Of a stretch of 64,000 nucleotides of DNA, positions 40,701 to 49,700 are shown in pieces. Origin of the DNA: Cryptomeria japonica (taxonomy: Eukaryota; Streptophyta; Pinopsida; Cupressales; Cupressaceae); NCBI RefSeq assembly GCF_030272615.1, contig NC_081409.1, positions 242,605,924-242,669,923 of the forward strand. Reading direction: 5' to 3'. The position numbers were made by a program, and so were the translations under genes. Below the pieces are notes generated by a model. It made no database searches, was not told the origin of the DNA, and was given only the letters and a program-made list of their open reading frames with translations. The first letter of the stretch is position 1. Each line of letters starts with the position of its first letter.

Positions 40701-43700
40701 GTCAAATCAGCCTTTCTTAACAGTGAGTTGGAAGAAGTCTACATTGAGCAATCGGATGTATTTCAACTGACAGATGAAAAGGACATGGTTTGCCGATTGA
40801 AGAAAGCATTGTATGAATTGAAGCAAGCCCCTAGAGCCTGGTATGCCAGATTGGATAAGTATTTGATGAAGCTTGGACTCAATAAGGGTACTGCTGATAG
40901 TAATTTTTATTTCAAGATTGATCAAAATAACATTTTATTGTTGAAGTTTTTGTTGATGACATTATCTTTGGAGGAAATGATTGCCTATGTAAGAAATATG
41001 CTAAAGAGATGCAGAATGAATTTGAGATGTCTATGATTGGTGAAATGGAATTCTTTTTAGGATTGCAAATTACTTAGTTGGATAAAGGTATTTTCATATC
41101 TCAGTCCAAGTATGTAAAGGAATTGTTGAAGGACTCTAAACCAGTTGGTACACCTATGGTGACCGAATGTAAGTTGACAAAGGATGATGATTCTCCAAAA
41201 GCTAATCAGACTAGATATAGATCTACGATTGGTGGATTGTTGTATTTGACTCAAACTAGACCTGATATAATGAATGTTGTATGTCATGTTGCTAGATTTC
41301 AAGCTAATCCTAAGGAAACTCATGTTACTGTTGTAAAAAGAATATTTGGATATTTGAAAGTGACAATTGATTTTGGTTTGTGGTATCCTAAGAATGATGA
41401 CATTACCTTGAGTGCTTTACAGATGCTGATTGGGCAGGTGATGTTGATGAGTAGAAGAGTACTACTAGTGGTGCATTGTTTTTGGGTGAGAAGTTGGTCT
41501 CTTGGGCAAGTAAGAAGCATAATGCTATTTCTTTATCTACTACAGAGGTTGAATACATTGCTACTGCTAGCAATTGTACTCGGGTAATTTGGATGAAGCA
41601 GATGTTAAAGGATATAGGAATTATTTATGATGAGCCTATTGCTATATACTGTGGTAATTCAAGTGCTATCAATATTTCAAAGAATCTGGTCTTGCATTCC
41701 AAAACAAAGCATATATCAATCAAGTTTCGTTTCTTGAGAGAGAAGGTGAATGAGAAGGAAGTCAGATTGGAGTATGTATCTACAAAGGAACAGATTGCAA
41801 ACATCTTTATGAAGCCTTTGCCTAAAGATACTTTTGAGTATCTCAAAGAGAAGTTAGGGGTGATTGCCCCTCCTGATGAGAACTAAGATGCATGGATTTG
41901 CATCAGTCCGGTGAACTTCACAGATATATTTTGTGATCCGGATTGATGTGTGAGGCTGCTACTCAGGGGGAGTAGTCAGTGTTGGTGTTCATATTTGTGA
42001 AGCTAATTCAAAGCGGGAGAGAATTTTGATTCCTAAGGCTTTGTCATTGATGTCAAAGGGGGAGAGAAGAGCATGTGAAAAACCCCAAAGCATTTTGAGA
42101 TTTGTGATTTAAGTTGTTTGTCAAAGGGGGAATTGATCCTTGTGATTTTGAGGGAGATTGTTATGAGTTGATTTCTTTCTTTGCATTGATTGTTTTTCAC
42201 ATTCATATGTTGCCATCAATGTCAAAAGGGGAGATTGTTAGAGATTGTTGGATATTGCTGAGAAGTTTGTTGGAATGATGTGTTGTCATCGATGTCAACA
42301 TATTCTTCTGTGTATTCCAGTGTTGCAATCAAATTGAATGAGTTGGTTTAGCCTATATGTTGTAAATAAGCTGATGCGCTTTTAGTGATCCGCACAATTC
42401 ATCAGGAGTTTTAGTGATCCGCACAATGATTTGATCGAGTTAAGAGGTCCAATATTGTGGTTGATATTCAGTTGTTCGTGTTATTCGGTATTTTGGTTTA
42501 TGCTCCGCATAGCTCCAAAATTATAATGTCTTTAGTTGCGTATGTGTGGGATGTATTCTGGATGTTGATGTGTATCCTTAATTTGATTGGTTCGTGATTT
42601 GGAAATCCACAAGCAAATCTTTCAGGTTGATAGTCAATTATGTTGGTGTTCTTGAGCTTCGAAAGAGTTGTTGTGCAATTCACGTTGCTTGTGAATGTTT
42701 CTAGATCGTGTTCTATGCGTATTGGTGGTCCACATTGATTATTGTGCGCATTATTGAAGATTTTGTTTGTCTGATGATGTTCTTCGTATTATGCGACATT
42801 TATGATGTGGTAGCGTGTTGTGGATGATCAAGGCATAGTTCTTGGAGGTGTTTCATATTTGTGGTGCTTGTTTACGTCCAAACTATGTCTTAGCTAACAT
42901 TGTTTTGGTCTGCATGCATTGGTATAGCATGTGAGATTATATTTTTGTAATATGTACCGTGTGTTGAACCGACCTATATTTCATGGGTTGATGACTTCTA
43001 TAAATGAATGTAATAATCATCAAGAGGTATCATGCTATGTGCGAATATTGTATCAATCATTTAGTAGCAAGGAAGTTGTGCAAAGTTATGCGAAAAAGTG
43101 TGTTGTAGAGAAGATTTGACAGTGAGCTTAATTGGAACTGTACCCAGGCATATGGAGATGCTATTTTCACAATTCATGTAATACGGATTGTTGTTCAAAT
43201 GCTTTTGTAAGTCAGTGAGACTTCCTGTAAGGCAGTGAGCTTTCCCTAAGGGTTGTAGCCCTTCTGGGTTTCTTGTTTGAGCAATGAGCTCTAGGCAGTG
43301 TGCTTGAATGCATGTGCATTCCCCATTGTAATATTTCACTTACTCTTAATAGGGTACTATCTCATTGTGGGTAGGTTCCCACCGTGATTTTTCCCTTAAT
43401 CCGGTTTTCCACCTCAAAAATCTTGGTGTCATGTGTGTTATTGATGTGGTGTTGTTTCATGCTTTAAACTATTAATTATCAGATCTGATTTGTGGTTTAA
43501 GTTGCAGTAAGTTTTTGAGCAAACTGATTCATTGATGTCAACATATTCTTGTGTGTATTCCAGTGTTGCAGTCAAATTGAATGAGTTGGTTTAGCACCCA
43601 AGCATGTGGAGATGTTATTTTCACAGTTCAAGTAATCCGGATTGTTGTTTGAATGCTTTTGTAAGTTAGTGAGACTTCTTGTAAGGCAGTGAGCCTTCCC

Positions 43701-46700
43701 TAAGGAATGTAGCCCTTCTGGGTTTCTTGTTTCAGCAGTGAACTCTAGGCAACGTGTCTGAATGCATGTGCATTTCCCATTGTAATATTTCACTTACTCC
43801 TAACAAGATATTGTCTTATAGTGGGTAGGTTCTTACCATGGTTTTTCCCTTCACCGAGTTTTCCACATCAAAAATCTTGGTGTCATTTGTGTTATTGATG
43901 GGGTGTTGTTTCATTCTTTAAACTGTTAATTATCAGATCTGATTTGTGGTTTAAGTTGCAGTAAGTTTTTGAGCACACCGATTCACCGTCCCCCCTCTTA
44001 GTTTGTTGCATTGTTGCCAACAATTGGTATCAGAGCTAGATCCTGCGGAAGAAGCTTGACCGCTCAAGGAGATTCGGGATGGCGACCTTTGCTTTCAAGA
44101 AGGATAGTCTGAGATTTGATGGAACGAACTACACTCTCTGGAAAAGCCAGATGCAATGTCATTTGAGATGCATTGGAGAAGAGTACTAGAAGATTACTAA
44201 GAATGTATATAATGTTCCTCAAATGGGTCCTACTACTCCGGATGAGATAAAGGAAGCAGAATTCAATATTAGAGCTAAGGAAGCATTGTTGAGTGCCTTA
44301 TCAGATTCTGAAATGACTAATGTGATGGACTTAGAGACTGCTCATGAAATCTGGATAAAATTGGAGATCTTGCATGAAGGTGATAGTCATGTGAAGATTG
44401 CTAAGTTGCCTCAATCTACTTGACTCTGAGTTGCTTCATCATGCTTGTTGCAATGATCTAAATCGTGATGGTTCAAACCTTTCTATTTGAAGCAGCTACT
44501 ATTTCTCCTATATGGAATGGAAGTAGATCAATCATTAAGAGTCCCGCCTCCATCATCATAACATACTCCCTTCCCTACTTCTCATGTGCACCAAAAATAC
44601 ACCATTATGTGCAATAGAACTACTATTGACTAAACTAAACACACCAAAATAGAACCAACTATTCTCTTGCACTCATCTAGTGTCAACTTATCTCATACAA
44701 AAGTAGAGCTTTTCTCATTTTGTAATTCTCTACACTTACCCAGACCTAATTTGTTTTCATTCTTGATTCCCTTTAAAAATTCTATGGAGACACCAAATTC
44801 CACCTTTACCACCTTGGCAAGAACTAAAATTGCAGTGTAAAGACCTTTTGCTATAAAATTGTTTTGACTAAAACACAGCTAAAACCACAATAAAAACTAT
44901 TTCTTATGATCGAATATTAAAAACAAAACACTTTCTATTTACCTCAGCACAAAAGCAATAGATGTAGTCTAGCAAGTTCAAAAAAATCTACATGTGTTTG
45001 TCAATGAAATAGACTTAGATTATAAGAAACAGGACCACGTAAAAATCTGATATTTCAATAATTTTCCATCTTTTAAAAAGGAGCATTGCTATGTGCTATA
45101 ATCCATGTCACGAGTTTCCAGGAAAAATTGAACTGTTCAAAAATGCAAACCTATTTAATATTCGCACTCACAAACAAACAAAAGGAAAGTGATATGTGAA
45201 TGTAGAGCAATGGGAAAAAGACTAAGATCACTTCCACAGGCTTTTAAAGAATCAATCCTTGTAAAAAATTGCCACTCACAAAGAACAGATCTTAATATAT
45301 TAACAAGGAGTCAAAAAAACCAAACTTTATATCTCGACTATATGGAATCTATTACATGATAGAGCTACTTTTACACTTAAGAAGTACAGATAATGCCTTA
45401 AAGACTAACTACCAATCCCCTTGAAAAACTCAGTTGCCTAGAAGGAATAAAAACTAGTGTACATAGCACTCTTTTACAACACTAGATTTATATGTATTCA
45501 ACACTATGTCAGAAGGTTTGAGTTCGTGTTTGACAATAAATTCAAAAAAAAAAATTGAAATCAAATTCACTTATATAAATTTAAAATATTAAAATATAAA
45601 TACATTAAAAAATTTAATTTAAATATTAAAAATATTAAATATATTCAAGTTAATATATTAATAATTAATAATATAAATTAAATATTTTAAATTATTAAAT
45701 TTAATATATTAATAATTAATAATATAAATTAAATATTTTAAAATATTAAATTCTAACACTATAAAATAAAACAATGTTGAACTCGATAATTTCCAGTATG
45801 TTAAATTTTCAAAAACACAAAAAAAAACAAATATAAAGAAAAAAAAACAAAACATATAAAACATGAATGAAACATAAAATGAAATCTTTCCACAGTCAGC
45901 AAACAGTGATACTATTTGTATATTTCCCAATTCGTACCCTAATAGCTCTGACCTATGGGCAAAAATGGGCAAAATTTGTTAATCATAGAATGGAGTTGGC
46001 AAATGTCAATAGGGCATCCTGCAAGATAGAGTTGTGAATAAACAGTGAAGTCCAGAAGCTCGTGACATGATTTACTGTGAAAAAAGTAGATAAAAACGTT
46101 TTTTAAAATACATTTTGATAGAAAAATCTAACCTAGTTTTCCGAAAAAATTATAGGTTGAATAAAAATGAATTTTTTGGATTTTTTTTTAATTCATCGGA
46201 TTTTGAATTCCATGGACAATATTCACCAAAACCTGTCAAATATATTCAACATATAACAAGCAAAGCAGAAATGAATTGTGTGGTATAAGAGAAGATCCTA
46301 CTATCTTGAAGAACAAATTCAGAACTCGTATCCTGCATCTCCCGCAAAAGTTGTGCCCTAACCTTAAATAACCATTCTTGGAGCTTCTCCTGCAACGCAA
46401 AATGGCCACATAAAATTCAACAGTAGAAAACAAAGCAAAGAATACTAGAGATACATAATTCAAGAAATGTCTATTAATTGTCAAGGAAAAAAAAGATGCT
46501 ACAATGTAGACTAGTAAAACAACTTTAACTAATAATAGATGTTCAAGAATATGAAGCCATTGCACATTTAAGCAAATTTAATTAATCTTAACATAAGCGA
46601 AGACCACTAATAAGCTGTGATTTCATTAAATAGACCAAATTAGTCAGAATTTAATAAAATGTAGGGCCTAGAATACTTTTTATGGATTGTTCCATTTACA

Positions 46701-49700
46701 TCTATGATGAAATATACCTTTACATAAATAGTCAGCAAGTGACCAGGTAGCAAAACTTCATGATTCTGTAATGTGTCTGGATTGTCTGGTGCAGCAGTTT
46801 CATCAACAAGTGCAAAAAGCTTTTGTAACATGAAGCTGAAAACAATAAACCATTTAAAATTAAAACCAGTCCATGGAAAGTAAAATGCTTTATACACGAA
46901 AATTAAGGCACCTTGAATAAAAATAGACTGTGTGGGATTTCTATTTCTAACTGTAGAAGGATACTTAAAGCATAGAACAAATTATGCTTCATACCTAAAC
47001 ACTAAAAAGTTAAAAACAAAATTCACAAATTCAATGCCCTTGCTAGGAAACACATGGAATATGTTATCTGTCATGGGGACAAAGGTCTAGATCAGAAACA
47101 TGTCCCTCCAACTTCAAAGGCATGGCCCCACATTCATTGGACGATATAATTTGTGTGCAGGATAGTTCAACAAATTGCCCAGGAATAAACAAATCTTGAC
47201 AGGGGATGCATAGTTTGAATCTTTCTAAAAGTGGATAGCTAGCCATTTTGCATTCGAACATGAGACATCGTGTCTCCATGGCCTTATAACAAAAATTGCA
47301 TAAAGCCACATTTATTTTTTCCTTTCTATAATTCTATGTGTGGTTGCAACAACAATCAAGTGACCAAAATTGCCAGCCGTGCCTCATCTGCAGTCTTACA
47401 AATTAGTATGGCTTAGCTCCTGCAACACCCAAGATATATGTGTAGCTCTGCAATGTCCCTTTTTATGTTCTATTCAACCATTTTAGTAATAGTTTGTGGT
47501 GTGGTGCCAATGGAGATCTATAATGTACTCCATGGGCATCCACAAATGGACAGTAGAAAGTGCATGCAATGCAAATCTTTGCAACATAATTAATTTAAGA
47601 TGATGTTTACCTTTTAGGACACTCCTTTTTAAGTGCTATCCAAACAGATTGCACTTTATATCTCCATTACGAAATTTTCTCATTCTTACACATTAGCATA
47701 ACTTATTTCATATTTATATTCCATGAACATTAGTAGAAACATGTTTATTGGAGTTCATGTAGAGTGCATGTTAAAACACATCAATGCAAGACATTTGAAG
47801 ACCCTGTGCATGTTCCACTTGATTTCTCTTTCTAAGGATGTGGAGATCCTAGTACAAATAGAAAGAATAAATGTTGGAAAATAATAATATATTAAGACAA
47901 GCACAATACACTCAATTATGAGAAAGGTTACACCAATATTGGCATAATGTGATGGTTAAGTTGTGGTGTTGCTCTTGCCATCAAGGTTCAAACCCCACAT
48001 GGGTTTTGTTGTTGAATGCTTCTATTGGGGATGAGGTCCCCCATCGGTGATCTCACCGGTTCATAGATCCGGGTCAAAAGCATTTACCCCTTACAAAAAA
48101 TTATGACCAAGGTTACTCAGTAGTAGTCAGAGCAATAGAGACACTTCGAAAGAATTAAACTCGGCTATGTTCCGCGGAGTTACAGAGACAGGGACGGCAG
48201 GGGACGCCGAGACGTGTTTCCAGTATAGGGGTACTTTTGGGTCATTTTCGGGGGAATGGTAGAGGACGGCTTTTTAAAAAATAGGGGGGCTTTTACAAAT
48301 ATAGAGAAATTTCAAATATGCATATCAGAAAAATGGTAAAGCATTCATCATAGACATTAATACATATTGCATTAGACCTGAATTGAGATTTCACAAGAAA
48401 ATTGACAAACATTTTACCAAAATTCAAATGCTTTCATCAATCATTGCCAACAAACATATGTCATAAACATATCCATAATAGACATAAAATGATAAATATT
48501 AAATATTAGATTAGGATTTGTTATAATTTTAATGTTTATTTGGGGTCTTGGTGGGGCCAGCCGATCCTCTATTGCAAATTAAAAATGTGTTTTTTTAATA
48601 TTTTGGACACTAAAAATTTGTGGGCCGTAGGGGGCGGCCAGCTGTCCCCAGGACGGTCGGGGGACGCCTAGGCATCCCCTGGTTGTCCCGGGGACAGCTG
48701 GCCATCCCCTATGGCCCACAAACTATCCCGGAAACGTCTCCAAAAATTTTGCAGAAAAGGGACGCTTAGGAAATGGTGAATTCCCGCCCCCGCATCCCCG
48801 TTTCTTCCCCGGTACGGGTATGAGGGAAAAAAGTCCGGGGACACGTCCCCGTGGAACATAGAAACTCAGCTTTCTACGATAGTTTCTTACTATTTCCACA
48901 TATCACTATCTTTCATCCTGATTCATACATTTGCTCTGGTTTTATTCCACAAAATAACAATAAAATTATTAATAAAAATTTAAAAAAGTGATACTGCCCA
49001 TGTTAATGTACTCACTATCAATCAGACCAAAAACCAAGAATGAACAAGATATGGATGAAAACACAATTTTACAGTTTCTTGAGAGATAGTTAATTTAGAA
49101 TACTCTACAGATACGTCAAACAGAAATAACCCACAGGATTAGGCTATAAAAGAAACAGTTTAAAAATTATGATATGCAAACACTTCCATGAATCATCTTT
49201 ATATATTAAAAAAAGGTTTAGTTTATATTGTTACTTAGCAAAGTCTACAAAAACAGAATCTAGTTGTTAACAAGACCAGGTTGCTGTATAAAGCATAAAA
49301 GGACAGAATCTGAACATGGAATATTACCAAAGATTCTAATGTAAATACAACAGAGGCAAAATATAAAAATGCTTAACAAATCCTTCCAAGAATAACAATG
49401 CCAACAATGCCTAAGCATTATTAAACCATCATATGTATGACCCAATATACACAAAAAATTTAAATAGGACATTAATAAAATATAGAACAGTTTTCAGCTT
49501 ATTTTGTCCAACTCTCCTTGAACCATTTTTCAAAGCCCTCCCCACATACTGTCCTCAAAAATATTCTACACCCTCCCAAAAACTATTAGAGTATTTGTCC
49601 TCTAGTAATATTAACTATTTGTGTGAGAAAAACAGACAACAAGACATTGATAACTAACAACACATTGACCTTCTTATTCTACAAGACATTTAATTTCTCT

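Larger units (their letters stand above)
28417..44416 (+). mobile_element. circularly permuted Ty1/copia copy interrupted by a gypsy element
   Basis: Order on the plus strand: gag from its middle (28448), protease, integrase, [gypsy insertion 30467-40132], reverse transcriptase, RNase H, polypurine tract, LTR region (42236-44022), primer-binding site, start of gag (44079) to about its residue 110. The two gag pieces are complementary rather than overlapping, so gene order is rotated with one LTR region inside. TACTTGACT occurs just outside both ends (28408-28416, 44417-44425). Excluding the insertion the copy is about 6.3 kb. All genes carry lesions. Confidence 0.6.
18925..46301 (-). other. 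NRPA2 27.4-kb intron
   Basis: The intron is defined by exons 46389-46302 and 18924-18809, which join in a split codon. A nested Copia/Gypsy complex on the plus strand, antisense to NRPA2, fills 28.4-44.4 kb. The rest is older repeat sequence. Confidence 0.9.

Noticed and set aside
44025-44036. tRNA gene fragment
   Set aside because: It is the Copia primer-binding site, complementary to the tRNA 3' end. No tRNA body is present.
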